Source of the DNA: Atherix ibis
Lineage: Eukaryota > Arthropoda > Insecta > Diptera > Athericidae
Assembly: GCA_958298945.1 (NCBI GenBank)
Contig: OY282610.1
Location: forward strand, 22,530,233-22,594,232
Direction of reading: 5' to 3'
DNA length: 64,000 nt
Below are positions 22,985 to 34,309 of this stretch, one piece after another. Below the pieces are notes generated by a model. The model was not told the origin of the DNA and ran no database searches. It saw only the letters and a program-made list of their open reading frames with translations. Every line of letters starts with the position of its first letter. Positions within the stretch are counted from its first letter, which is position 1. A program made the position numbers and the translations under genes.

Positions 22985-23345
22985 TCTAAGCCTGCTGAAT
23001 CAAAGAATTCCAGACGTCTCAGCTTCACGTCACGATCTTCCAACTCGATACAGGGCTCACCTCGTCTACTGGGATCATAAATGGAACTATTGTAGGCTTT
23101 GCGGGTAGGGTCTTCCTTACCCATACAGATTAAGTGTCGAGCCCACCTATTGAGCCCAAATTAATCCACAACCAGTTGGTCGCGGTAACGGTCTTAATAT
23201 CTATCTTCATATAGGAAATCCAAAATTCTTCTAAGGATCCTTCTCTTCAACGCGGACAAGATTTCATAATAGTTTTGGCTGCTAATCCAAGTTAAAGACT
23301 GCCACGACTAGTGTGTTGTACAGCTGTAGCTACGATGAGTTGTCA
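22985..23345 (-). pseudogene. RTE-like retrotransposon, 3' end of RT
   Basis: On the minus strand the fragments KRRILRRIF, YRDQLVV, RWARHLICMGKEDPTRKAYN and RRGEPCIELEDRDVKLRRLE resemble the extreme C-terminal region of RTE-type proteins (RW-GH---M---DP--K followed by a basic RRG-P block). Several frameshifts and an in-frame TAA near the first half make it a pseudogene. It may belong with the endonuclease fragment at 26.3-27.1 kb on the same strand, separated by later insertions. Confidence 0.5.
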
Positions 23346-23459
23346 GAATTTTTTAACAAAATAATTTAAAGTGCCTGAAGTAGGCTTCACCCTTACTCTG
23401 AAAGTTATTCGGCTGTTTTTACTATTCCTCTCGCACTAGTCACTGTCGGCCTAATCAGT

Positions 23460-23907
23460 CTAATCAACAAATAATGACAGCTGAATATCAACAAACAAGT
23501 TCGACAGCAGAGTCAGTTACATCCAGTGCAGTTCTACGTGACCACAAATCAGTAGTCCCTGCGGAAATTCATGCAACCAACTTGCTGACCAATATTAACA
23601 TTCAGAACGGTGTGCTGATAAATACCATTCCATAGACGCAACCGCAGCAATAAGCTTAGTCTCAACCAGACACTCAGGTTCAACCACAGTCACAACGCCA
23701 AATTCAACACTTTCGCCTCTGTATTAGTAAATACCATAGCAGATGTAGTCAGGCTCAGCCAACAGTCGCAACTTCATCAACAGCAACTGAAACAACAGAA
23801 TCTGCAACAACAGTTACTGCCACAATAACCTCGGCCACTACAATAACAAACCGCAATAAGCACAAGCAACAACAACAAACCCCAACAAACAGCAACAACA
23901 GGCAGTA
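23460..23907 (+). other. Gln/Thr-codon-rich sequence, possible ORF1 remnant
   Basis: A short frame from ATG 23474 reads MTAEYQQTSSTAESVTSSAV and ends at about 23635. Beyond it the DNA stays CAA/CAG- and ACA-rich in plus orientation and grades into the 7-bp array. It may be the low-complexity part of a retrotransposon ORF or an expanded simple repeat. No domain is visible. Confidence 0.25.
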
Positions 23908-24376
23908 GCAACAAGCAACAAGCAACAAGCAACAAGGAACAAGCAACAACCAACAAGCAACAAGCAACAAGCAACAAGCAACAAGCAACAATTAACAAGC
24001 AACAAGCAAAAACCAAAAATCAATAAGCAACAAGCAACAATCAACAAGTAACAAGCAACAATCAACAAGCAACAAGCAAAAAGCAACAAGCAACAAGCAA
24101 TAAGCAATAACCAATAAGCAATAAGCAATAAGCAACAAGCAACAAACAACAAGCAACAAGCAACAAGCAACAAACAACAAGCAACAAACAACAAGCAACA
24201 AGCATCAAGAAACAAGAAACAAGCAACAAGCAACAAACAATAAGAAACAAGCAATAAGCAATAAGCAACAAGCAACAATCAACAAGGAACAAGCAACAAA
24301 CAACAAGCAACAAGCAACAAACAACAAGCAACAAGCAACAAGAAACAAGCAACAAGCACCAAGCAACAAGCAACAA
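23908..24376. repeat. Heptamer satellite, (CAACAAG)n
   Basis: About 67 copies of a 7-bp unit CAACAAG with variants CAATAAG, CAACAAT, AAACAAG. Because 7 is not a multiple of 3, all frames cycle, and the several overlapping minus-strand frames of Leu/Cys/Val repeats are by-products of the repeat, not genes. Confidence 0.95.
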
Positions 24377-25266
24377 AATAAGATTATGTAAAATTTCAAT
24401 CTATGCTCGGGCCTATAGTGTACACTGTAGTGAATTTTTTTAGCACTGAGCAAGGTGTCACCTGGTGCGATAATTCATTTATTATGATCACCCCATTGAA
24501 ATAAATTGTTTGTCGTCGACCTTTATTATTTGCTCTTTACTTGCAAAGATGAAAGTTGTAAAACAAAAAGGAAAAGTAAACTTTTTAAAGGATTTTAAAA
24601 TTGAGAACCAAAAAAAAAGTACTTTTTAACCATCCGCTTTCCAAGCGACGCCTCTGGTTTAGTGACCCACGAGCTAATACTTAAAAAAATAATGAAAAAA
24701 ATTTGACCTACGCTTTCAAAAAGGTTTACCTTCACTGGCATATGATATATGAAAGATTGTCTTTTGGTGCGAACACTATTCTGATAGGAACTCAATGCCG
24801 ACTGCAACTGAAAACCGCATCCTGTCAAAATTTTAAAATTTAAAAACCCTCGCAGTCTTATAGTAATGCACAAAACTTTGACGGTTTTTTTTAGATTTTC
24901 ACTTACCTAATTTCCTTTTCAATTTAAACTGTTAACCAAGTATGTGGCAGTACTTGGACTACAACTATAAAATTATTTCGGTGATCAAACAGGCGGAAAG
25001 TTATGCATTCATATAAGACTATAAAGGTTTTAAAATTTTAACAGTCCGACTAGATGCAGTTTTCAGTTTCAGACGCAATTACATATGTTCTGGCCAGACT
25101 TTTGTAAGTTTTTCTTCGGTTGTCGATTACGTGTCCATTTTTTTACAGTATTATTCGTTGTTTAACTAAACTTAAATTAATTTATAAATTGTTAATTAGT
25201 ATAAATATTATGTAAAAAAATGTTCTTTCATTTCTATAAACTGTTCTATTTAACTTTCGATATAGG
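24377..25266. other. Unassigned, includes a 92-codon minus frame
   Basis: Apart from a minus-strand frame at 24595-24873 with no recognisable motif, nothing is identifiable. The right edge is where the truncated mariner begins; its 3' third has been replaced by unrelated sequence. Confidence 0.3.
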
Positions 25267-26198
25267 AAGCGTATTGTCCTGATGCAAGAGGATTTTTTTC
25301 TTCTTCAGATGGAGGCGTTTCTCTTTGATTTCCTCGCTCAACCATTGCAATAACGACGCGTAATACGCTCCTGTTATTGTTTTTCCTTTTTCCAAGTAGT
25401 CGATAAAAATGATGCCCTGCAAATCCCAAAAGACCGAGGCCATCACCTTGCCGGCTGATGGCACAGTTTTTGCCTTCTTCGGAGCCCGTTCACCCTTGAA
25501 AATCCACTGTGATGTCTGTCTCTTCGTTTCTGGAGTGTAGTAGTGTATCCAGGTTTCGTCCACAATAACATATCGACGAAGGAATTCGGCAGGATTGCGA
25601 TGAAAGAGTGCCAACATAGCCTCAGAGTCCACTACACGATTCCGCTTATTCTCCTATGAGAGCAAACGCGGCACCCATCTTGCCGAAATTTTTTTCACAG
25701 ACAATTTTTCATGCAAAATTGAAGCGACTGTACCTTGTGATATGGCCGTGGCCTCAACTAATTCGCGCACTTTAATTCGCCGATCGTTCAAAATCAAATC
25801 GTGGATTTTGCCGATGATTTCAGGAGTAGACACCTCAACTGGACGTCCTGAACGATGTTCGTCGTTTGTGGATGAACGGCCACGTTTAAATTCATTCACC
25901 CAATTGTAAACCGTCGCAAACACAGGTGCAGATGTGCCATGAACTGCGTCCAACTCGGCTTTGATTTCTTTCGGGCTTAAGCCTTTCAAATGGAGATGTT
26001 TGATGACAGCCCTAAACTCGTTTGTTCCATTGTTATGCACAAATAAATGTCGTTAACTTTAATCGACGATAGAAATTGACCTACGCTATGGATCAAGCTG
26101 AACAGCTTTCCTGTCAATAATGCTACTTACAAAAAAAATCTTTACCGACACTACGAGCGTAATTTCTTGGATTTTCTAAGGACTTATTGAACGACCCG
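25267..26198 (-). mobile_element. irritans-type mariner, 3'-truncated
   Basis: This is the 5' two-thirds of the same element found intact at 55164-56450, in reverse. The right end, reverse-complemented, reads CGGGTCGTTCAATAAGTCC and abuts TA at 26199-26200; two bases of the end are missing compared with the other copy. The transposase frame runs from 26040 to a stop in the WVPRLLS region (TAG replacing a Glu-region codon near 25656), then on to LLHQDN at about 25270. There homology stops, so the second catalytic Asp is the last recognisable feature and the third is gone. As in the intact copy, the ATG context is out of frame with the protein. Confidence 0.9.
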
Positions 26199-26329
26199 TA
26201 CTGCTGGAACGAGCAAGAGAGTTAAAATGCTGACGCGGTGTAAGTTTATCGTATTCGATGACAGGACAGTTTGTATTACAAATTTTTGAGGGTAAAAATT
26301 ATAATTTAGGTGTGATAATAAAAACCTAA

Positions 26330-27150
26330 ACTTCTGCTAATGTTATGAGTTATGGTAAGGATGGCAAGTGTGCGCGTTTGCTGAGAATATGGAATGGCTC
26401 AGTATGCAGCATTAATTTTTTCTGTTGCTCAAACCAACCGTTCCGACAGCTGTTGTGACTGAGAACTAGTACCTTTTCGCCGTTTAGGTCTCTCTAGGCC
26501 ATTTTAATATCTGTTTCGTCTCCAGGTGCGTAAGGATACGTTCGTCTAGCAGGGCACTCGTTGTGAGTTTTTTCATTGGCCAACAAGGCCATGTTGGCAC
26601 CCTTAAATGGTTTCTAGGTTCGAGAGATGTTGGCGCTCATTCAACCCATGGTCAATTTGGTTGTAAGTGGTCTCATCTGGATATAACCAGGTGGTATTGT
26701 GGTTATATTGCCGCGCAAGCCAGGTAATTCCAACCGCTGCCTTTGGTATGCTCATGGAAGCTTTGTGTACCGAAGTTTATGCTGAATCCTGTTCATGTCG
26801 CTAAATATGATTTTTCTGTCATACTTGGAAAATACACCGAGGGCTCTTTCTACCTTTTCGAAAAAGGTAGTTTTTCCTTTTAACACTCCTCCGTAGGGGC
26901 AAGAACATTTATGACACTAATGTTATTGTATTTGCCTCGCAAACGTAGACTATATAGCATGTGACATATCGCTTCAAATCCGATAATAACAGGTTTTATC
27001 TTCTGAATAACTAAGAAACCTATTCCGAGCACGTGGTGTTTCTAATGGCCGCTGTGATATATATTGTAGTTGCTCTTCTCTCTGTCCATCGTATATCTTG
27101 TCTGATACTTTGACAGGATATCGACTAATAGCTGAGCAACTCCGTATCTA
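26330..27150 (-). pseudogene. RTE-type endonuclease fragment
   Basis: The minus strand carries pieces of an APE-like endonuclease of RTE-type non-LTR elements: IGFLVIQKIKPVIIGFEAIC, LRLRGKYNNISVINVLAPTE, FSKYD, then HTKGSGWNYLA. The diagnostic block TTWLYPDETTYNQIDHG is near 26640-26700. The catalytic GD-N motif reads as GDMN-like with damage, and several stops and frameshifts interrupt the frame. It lies immediately 5' (on the same strand) of a truncated mariner, with a plausible 3' partner at 22985-23345. Confidence 0.65.
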
Positions 27151-28036
27151 CACGTATATAGAGATTAAATGTTCTTAGCTAATTTAACAAAATGTTTCGA
27201 ATTTAAAAATTTTTAAATTCACAAAAAGCTATTATAAATGAAAAGTTTAAGTAGCTATAAACATTTTGGATAATTTTCCCCCTTTTATTTTCTATTAGCA
27301 AGAAAAGTTCAAATAATAAATTTATGTATAATGAATTTCGAATATCTTTAATAAATAATCTCTTTAATAATTAAACATATTTTAAGCAAAATTAATTTTA
27401 ATTAAATAATGCCTTTAAGGAATAAGAACAGAAAAATAAAAAAAATAACTTAAATTTTTCCAAAAGGAGCACGTGCATCAAAAATCACGTTCCGTTGTTG
27501 AGTTAATGAATTTCTTTACCGCGAATAGAATTAATTTTAGCTTATAGCATATTTTCAATTATCAGGTAATTAATCTGTATTGTATTTAATATTAGTTTTA
27601 TTTTATGGAAAGTTTTCTTTTCCTTTTAAGTTTTATGAAATAATAATAAATCATTACATTTTTTAGTCATCCGAATATGGCTGAAAGTCCTATTTTAAGT
27701 AATATAATAATTTATTTTTCAATGAATTCATTTTCCAATGGGATCTGTTTTTTTTTGTACATTTGATTGTGTACAATTAGGAACTCTTTAATATTCCAAA
27801 TCATTTTTTAAGGATGTCATAATAATTTAGAATATTAAAGAGGTACTAATTTTAAAAGTTTTCGTCAATTCAAAATATATCTTATCTAATTTCAGATCAG
27901 CTTCATTTGCTATTATTTCATGTAACATAACTACTAAAATGACACTAAAGGACATTTGGCGACAAGGATATCGGAATAAAGAAATTAAAGTAGAAATGGA
28001 AGAAAAGGTGATTTTTGGAAATTAGCATAGGACCAT
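27151..28036. other. AT-rich stretch, nothing recognised
   Basis: It contains no coding frame of note and no repeat shared with other parts of the window. Confidence 0.4.
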
Positions 28037-28113
28037 GTCTCAGTGGGATTCGAACACCCACGATCCTTTGGATGGTAGTCCAGTACGCTCGCTAACGACT
28101 ATGCTACCGAGAC
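28037..28113 (-). tRNA. tRNA-like sequence, probably pseudogene or SINE-type relic
   Basis: The 77-base minus-strand segment has matching ends GTCTC/GAGAC, an A-box-like TAGCATAGTCGTTAGCG and a B-box GTTCGAATCC between a GTGGG/CCCAC stem. The T loop has two extra bases compared with a normal GTGGGTTCGAATCCCAC. The anticodon stem is imperfect: TGGA/TCCA closes only a six-base loop CTACCA, so no confident anticodon can be assigned (ACC if the usual offset is taken). A functional tRNA is therefore unlikely. No further copies were seen in the window. Confidence 0.5.
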
Positions 28114-28830
28114 GGCAATAATCAATATTTTTATATTATGTTAAAATCAAAATTGTTATACATTGTATAATAGATAGCTAGTTTTGATTAGCATTATTCA
28201 AAATTATAAATGAAATCTTGTGGTTATTTGCATTATGAATATTATCCTTAATTACAACGAGAAACTTAATATGTATAGTAAGGAAGGATATTAATATATT
28301 TACCATATAGTCAAATAATGGGATGATACTATAAAGGAAATCTACAAGTAATAAGCACTTAACAATTACTAGTAAATTAACCGCAAAATACACTAACACC
28401 TTCAAGAGGTCTACCATGTCTGATTTTATCTTGGGCATATATTATAATTATATATTTATCTTAGATTATAGGAGATTTGATCATATTTAGACAAAAATCA
28501 TATAAGTATACGAACATTTATATATATGAGTATAGTTAATACTATAATTCCTTAATTAGTAAAATCAACTATGGATAATAATTCGTATGAAAAGGTAATT
28601 TTACAAAGTACACATGAAGGTCTTAATGATAATTGGACATAGGATTATCCGATTTCGTAGACTAATTTCATCATAGAATCGTTTTTTTTTTCTTTCAAAA
28701 AATATTGTATATTAACAATAGTTCTTAATAAATAGTTAAAATTTAATTAACAATTTTTTTTTCGTATCTTTTAAAGCGGTTTAAATTTTTGTTATAAAAT
28801 GAAAAAAATTTTATTATGTGTAATTTTTTT
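28114..28830. other. AT-rich stretch, nothing recognised
   Basis: A minus-strand 86-codon frame (28178-28438) is Ile/Leu-rich and without motif; AT-richness explains it. Confidence 0.4.
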
Positions 28831-30060
28831 TTATTTTTTATTTTTATTTTTATCTGTAACTACAATTTTATTGTAACAAGCAGAATTACATAACATTTCA
28901 ATTAACAATCTTGTGCATCATGAAGTGGGAGTAAACACCCATCGGTATTTCTTCAACTAACGGAAGTTAGACTCCTCTAGAAAATCTCTAGGCCATTGTC
29001 TCTTAAGTCTCCGATGATTGTTTCCGGGGAGGGTAGTACATGACAATTCTCTCACAAGTGGAATATGATAATAGGGTAAACGGGAGTGAAATTTTTGATA
29101 TCGGGAAATGCACAGGTCCTGAACAAAGGGAACATTAAGATTACGTTGTTACGACCATAAAAGCGGGCATCAACAATTTTACGGAGGATTTTGGATTGTA
29201 AGGCCTTGACGCGATAGGAATTGGAACGTTTCGTTCAACCCCAAAGTTCAATTCCATATGTCCAAATAGGTCCAGTAGTCTAAGAAGTCTTACGTAAGGT
29301 CTAGTAGCTTCCAGTTTTTTTTGTCTAGTATGTGGCTTCCATGTTAATCTCTTGTCCAGGTAATAAGTCCCAAATAACGTACTTTATTATATTGTGGAAT
29401 CATGTTACTATTAAGGTATACCATAAAGGGGTAGGTTTTCCTTGACAAAGTGTGAAAGTAATGTGAGCCTCACTCTCCTTATCTTAAACCAGGATTGAAG
29501 GTTGTGGATGTGGGATTGTAAATTATTGGAAGCTATGTCAGGATTTGTATGGGTAGCAAGTATGGCCGTGTCGTCTGCATAAGCAGCAACGATAGTATTA
29601 GGATCAGATGGAAGTCTTGGGTATAAATATAATATAAAATGGGACCAAGAACACTGCCTTGTGGGACTCTGGATAGAATAATATATTTTCTGAGAATTCT
29701 GAGTTAACTGAAACTTCGAAATGACGTTGGGAGAGATATGCTGACGGCAGAAAGCTGTTGAGTTTCCAGAGGAGTCCAGGATGCCACACACGATCAAACG
29801 CTTGGGAGGTATTTAAAAATAGTCCTGGGCAATACTAATTGCCTCTCAAGAGAGGATGCAATATGATCAATAACGCGACGGCATTACCGGATTGTGGAGT
29901 GTTCAGATCGGACGCCAAATTGGTGATCAGGAATAATTTTTTCATTAACTAGGATTGGGTAGAGTCGTTTTAATAGAAGTTTTTCAAAAATCTTACCAAG
30001 GATTGGTAAGAAAGAGGCTGATAGGTCGCTTGAATACAATGAACATTTTTTCATACCATC
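28831..30060 (-). pseudogene. Jockey-type retrotransposon copy, 5'-truncated
   Basis: The A-rich 3' tail appears as T-rich sequence at 28831. Reading upward on the minus strand, the 3' UTR, C-terminal region and RT are present. AYADDTAILATHTNPD at about 29550-29600 is the RT catalytic YADD motif, followed by DIASNNLQSHIHNLQSWFK. Farther 5', DHQFG and PNQ-like blocks around 29870-29940 can be followed, but with frameshifts. The copy ends near 30060 inside the RT palm. It preserves the uninterrupted sequence at 29035 that corresponds to the mariner insertion site of the 53.1-kb copy. Confidence 0.85.
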
Positions 30061-31650
30061 ATACCATTTGTCATGCTTTAATTAAATGAAGTCTTTACGC
30101 TTTATATGAAAAGTCTCTGAGATCTGTTCCAGAGACTATTTAAAATGGCGAATGCTGAAGGCTATTTGACGGCTTCAGTTACACTCTTTAAAGAAACGTT
30201 CGTGATTAATTTCAAATAGTATTTCGGTTTAAATTTATTCGGTAACAATTTTCATTAAAAAAGTACAAAATTTTTAATTGCTCAAGTTCGTAATAAAATT
30301 AAATTTGTGGAAAGTAACAGAAAAAACAATCAACGACGAAAAATACTGGCGAAAACCAGTTGATTTCTAACATTTCGAAAAATTACCTTGCAAAGATAAT
30401 ATGCTTTAACATTTTCATATATTTAAGTAAATATTCTGAAACTAAAAAATTACAATTGCTGATGCTACACGAAACTTTTTATTGAAAAATATTCAAAAAT
30501 ATTCGAAAAATTAAAATTGAATTTGAAAATATATATCCTTGTAAGGACGAAAAGGAAACAATATCCTTCTGAAGGTAAAACAGTAAACATCCGAAGAAAT
30601 AAAAAAAAATCAAGTCGATCTGACTCTCCGTTCACGAGAAAATCGATAAAAATCATCGCAAGGCCCTCGCCCAGAAGCCACTCTGATTGGTCGCACTCAC
30701 AAAAAATTCTTGAAATCGAAAAGTTGACAAAAAATTATTCTAGCAACAAAAATTGTTGACAAAAATTGTTTCTAGCAACAAATATTATTGACAGAAAATG
30801 TTGAAATCGCCAAATATGGTCTGAAATGCTGCGGAAAGTGCCCGTTCTGGCAACATTTTGTGTTGATAGCAACAAAAAATGTGTCCATGAAGGCCAAAAT
30901 GTTCCTGGCCAGCGGTCTTCTGTTCAACAAATCGGCGATCAGCAATTTTTCGACTAGCCAGCACATTTTTTGCTCTAGGATAATGGATCCTTCACCGATT
31001 TCGATCTTTCAAATGCCAAATCCAACACAACTAAAAGGGTAAAGAGGACATATAAACAAATTATTTCTGTGTATGTGTGTTGGTGAGATAATTTAAAAAG
31101 CCTCTCGAAAAACGGGAATATTTTGGAATTTTCTTTTCGTTTTGAGCCCGTAAGTCTATATCTGCCCATCAATACTAATAATTTGTATATCGAATTAAAG
31201 GTCTCAAATAAATCTAGCTGGCTAGATATAAATGATTTAATTTAAAAATAGTATACCAACGACAGACTAAAATAAGTGCAGATTCGCGCATTTTGATTTG
31301 TAATATGAAAATTTACGAATAGATGCGTCGTACTTTCCCACCTAGGAGCTGTATTAGGACACTATAGATGATGTTTTATATATCAAATGAAAGGCCTCAC
31401 TGAGCTCTTGGATTTGATTGAATAATATTTTCAGTAACTATTCATAGTCAGAAAATAACAGTAATTATATTATTTGAGAGGGGATTTTAGATAAAAAAAG
31501 TTTAAATTTATCTTTTTCCACAAACTTTATCTTAAGCGATAGCTTAAACATTCCTCCTGCTTAATATAAAATTAGATTTTAAAAACAATCCATATTTGGA
31601 AAAATAATAAAATTTTTATTGGTATTTGCAAAATTTTCGTTTCCGAAATA
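30061..31650. other. Unassigned region with small motif-free frames
   Basis: Plus-strand frames at 30517-30759 (basic, Ser/Lys-rich) and 30788-31042 (some Cys) have no recognisable domain and no ATG-supported conservation. Repeated short blocks such as AATTGTTGACAAAAATTGTT occur near 30720-30790. Confidence 0.3.
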
Positions 31651-31655
31651 TTGTT

Positions 31656-32250
31656 TAGGTTGATCGTCCTTGTTCCTTATCGTTAAGGATAGTTGATTAT
31701 TTTCTTACTGTCTCCAATAGATCTAAGTATATTCTAGGTGTTCTTAGAACAAAGTTTTTCCGAAAGCTCAAAAATGGCCAAGTTATTCGAAAAAGCTCAA
31801 CACCACTTTTTCTTCGATTTCGCATTCTAAATTTTTACGAATTCATGCTCTTAAGCGGTGGCACTGAACGTTGTCGTGTGGTTTTTCTTATTCCAAAAAT
31901 GAGAATTTCATTCCAAAAATAGATAAAATTAGTAAGAAGTTCAAATATTTTATTTATTTGGATTTTATGATGGGATATCATCGGTTTGGTAGACCTTCCC
32001 CAATATTATTTTCATGTTTCAAACATCGTTATGGTTGATTGTCATTGTACCGTACTCTTAAGGATAATTGAATAGTTTGTCATTGAATTCATTAGAATAG
32101 AGTATATAATAGGTGGTATGTGAACACTGTTCTTCCATTGATCCAAAAACGGCGAAGTTATTTCAAAGAGTTCAACTTCACTTCTTCTACTTCGCATTGT
32201 AAATTTTCACGAGTTTTCCTTTTTATTTCGAAAATAAGCATTTCTATCTT
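31656..32250. repeat. Two diverged tandem copies of a ~0.38-kb unit
   Basis: The block around GGTTGATCGTCCTTG, GTTAAGGATAGTTGA, AAAAATGGCCAAGTTATTCG and TTTTTACGAATTC at about 31656-31870 recurs from about 32032 as GGTTGATTGTCATTG, TTAAGGATAATTGA, AAAACGGCGAAGTTATTTC and TTTTCACGAGTT. Offset is about 378 bases with many differences. It looks like a small, old satellite or dispersed repeat and is non-coding. Confidence 0.6.
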
Positions 32251-32395
32251 ATAAGTTCAAAAATAGTTGTTTGATCATTTCACTTATAATATTTTATTTA
32301 TTGCATCTTATCCCAAATAATTTGAAATATTTCGCTAAGTGCAAATTTTCTGAAGCCGATGGAAAATGGAGGCTAAGATTTGACGACATTTTCGA

Positions 32396-32686
32396 TCAGT
32401 GCTTCGTAATTTTCTCCGATATTGTAGCAATCCTGAGATTTCATCCCAAAAGTTAGTTATTCAATACTAAAATTAATAATATGTAATCTTTATCAACTTT
32501 CATAGGCATTTCACGTAAATTGATTAGAAACTTACCTCGAAGACGGAAGGCATTCGTAGATCATCGGCAGTTCATCAAAACTGTCCGAATGGGGACGATT
32601 TCCGAAAATTAATGTACTGCGGATGGGAAAAGTTTCCTTTTTGTTTGATTAATTTTATTTATAAAAAATTGGACTCACCTTTCCAT
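32396..32686 (-). CDS. Candidate micro-gene with three coding exons
   Basis: On the minus strand, ATGGAAAG (32686-32679) precedes a perfect GTGAGT donor. An 81-base exon (32616-32536) follows acceptor CCGCAG and ends at donor GTAAGT. A third exon begins at 32432 after CTAAC and a TCTCAG acceptor, with stop at 32396. The joined frame is 41 codons: it starts MESTLIFGNRPHSDSFDELP and ends RIATISEKITKH. An earlier acceptor (TTTTAG) would end it at about 32 residues. Splice signals are very good and the middle exon reads like real protein, but the product is tiny, without known homologue or signal peptide. The 5' leader has a stop upstream, so the ATG is the first possible one. It could be the remnant or 5' part of a larger gene. 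Confidence 0.3.
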
Positions 32687-33461
32687 TGGTATGCACTTAA
32701 ACCGAATTTCAATTAACAGAAGAGCCGTAAAAAATGTTTAAAAAACTCCTGAACGAAGAACACATCAAAACTGACACGTCGAATCTGATCAACCGTCGTG
32801 GTTTTCTCACAAAAAGAGATGCTGCCCGAGAAAAGAGAGGAAATCACGATGAGAACGACTCATCCCTTCACTCATTCGCAAATTATGAACAGTTCATGAC
32901 CTGAAAAGGGACGGAGCACATCCTCCTTTTGCAATTTTACATGCTTTTGGAGCGGAGTATAAGTTGAGTGTTCGTTTTGTTGAGTAAACTGCTAACAGTG
33001 GATTATCAAATTATCCGCAATATTTCCGGGGCTCAATTATGAGCAAGTCAATCGTACTTAATCAAAATAGATTCAAAACTTAACCGAATAATTATTAAAA
33101 AAGATAAGTTTTTAGTTTTAAAATCAGATAAATTGTTAGTAAAACTTACTAAAAATTATCATTAAAATTTGGCCTCAATATTTCGGTTAAATTATTAGGA
33201 ATTATTAAAAAAAATCCAGTAGATTTTGCTTTTAATGCAAATAAAACACATTTGGAGGAACAGTTGACGACATTCAATTTATTATCCAGAATTCATAGTC
33301 CGCTTCTACTAAATTAATTAGCCCCAATTTTAAGTTAAGATGTAACTGAATAAATTTAATTTATGATCCTTTAAAAATATTTCTTTCCAAAATACTTCAT
33401 GTTTTTCGTAAAATTTCTTCTGACCGAACGTGGTTGTTGGCAGTTGATTTTTTGGTGTACA

Positions 33462-33629
33462 ATGGAAGGTGAAGAATACACCATTTCAGTGAGAATTTAA
33501 TTTTTTATTTTGGTTTTTTCTTTTGATTTTTGGCAGATCTGCTATTCGAATATGGGGCTTACTCCTCGTGAGGAGACGATAGAAAATCTCGTCAAAGTCA
33601 TGATCCTTTTCGTAGCAAAACAGTCATAA
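33462..33629 (+). CDS. Candidate micro-gene with two coding exons
   Basis: ATG at 33462 opens nine codons (MEGEEYTIS). A 48-base intron runs 33489-33536, beginning GTGAGA and ending in a T-rich tract with TTGGCAG. Exon 2 is in frame to a TAA at 33627: ICYSNMGLTPREETIENLVK and VMILFVAKQS. Total is 39 residues. The short intron with consensus ends is typical for insects, but nothing else supports it, and AT-rich DNA often contains such patterns. It lies about 0.8 kb from, and divergent to, the candidate at 32396-32686. Confidence 0.25.
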
Positions 33630-33939
33630 ATGTGAATATTTTCTTATGAAGAAGTATAAGAAACCGTGTTTATTATTTGTTCATATATGCAAAGTCTCTT
33701 AGACAAGAGCCAGAGGTCTTTCTATAGCGCCACGACCATGAGGCCATTTAGCGACTTCATATTACGTATAGGTGGGCATTACCTAATTAAAAACTGGTCG
33801 ACAGTTAGTTTGAGAGAGCCTAAATTTTACGGAGCATGTTGGGTTCTTTCAGAAAATTGAAGAGACAATTTGGAAAGTGTTCTGTTTGGTTTAAGAGCTC
33901 TACACAATGGAAGGAGTCCATAATTAGCTTGAACCATTT

Positions 33940-34089
33940 TTATTTATGGTACCTTAGTCCTCGAGTTCCTGGCGTCGTGGATCTGGCTTTTTTTGTTGAT
34001 AGGGCAATAGGGTGATACGTTCAATAGGTTTGTCATCATTGTCCACGACATCACAGGATGAGGAAAATATCTCCCAGGTACTCTTAAGC
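33940..34089 (-). CDS. Candidate terminal exon
   Basis: After an AATATTAG acceptor ending at 34090 the minus strand is open for 49 codons: LKSTWEIFSSSCDVVDNDD, then IETYHPIALSTKKARSTTPG, ending GLRYHK and TAA. Composition (acidic then basic) is less AT-driven than neighbouring frames. No upstream exon was found before the mariner end at 34253, so the gene, if real, has lost its 5' part. Confidence 0.25.
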
Positions 34090-34252
34090 TAATATTTTGG
34101 ATATATTTTCGTATTCAAAAAATTTCATGAAATTATGAGGATTATGGTTTCTTTTTTTTTATAAATAGTTTTTTAAGGTTTATAGTTTCTTCTTTATTTT
34201 TTTGGATTTTTCAAGTCAATAAATTTTTTTTATTATTTAAAAATAATATTTA

Positions 34253-34305
34253 CGTAACCCGCAGAAATTCAAAATTCGCTATATTTTTTGAACAGACTCT
34301 GTATA
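34253..34305 (-). mobile_element. Solo mariner 5' end
   Basis: The reverse complement reads AGTCTGTTCAAAAAATATAG, GAATTTTGAATTTCTGCGGG, GTTACG, closely matching the 5' end of the mariner at 62891-63650. Only the terminal ~50 bases remain, next to the tail of a Jockey copy. Confidence 0.65.
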
Positions 34306-34309
34306 ATAT

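Noticed and set aside
23908..24376. CRISPR array
   Set aside because: The repeats are contiguous 7-mers without spacers, and the genome is eukaryotic.
23755..24453. Several Leu/Cys/Val-rich minus-strand frames resembling membrane proteins
   Set aside because: All lie in the 7-bp CAACAAG array; period 7 rotates through frames and yields artificial hydrophobic repeats.
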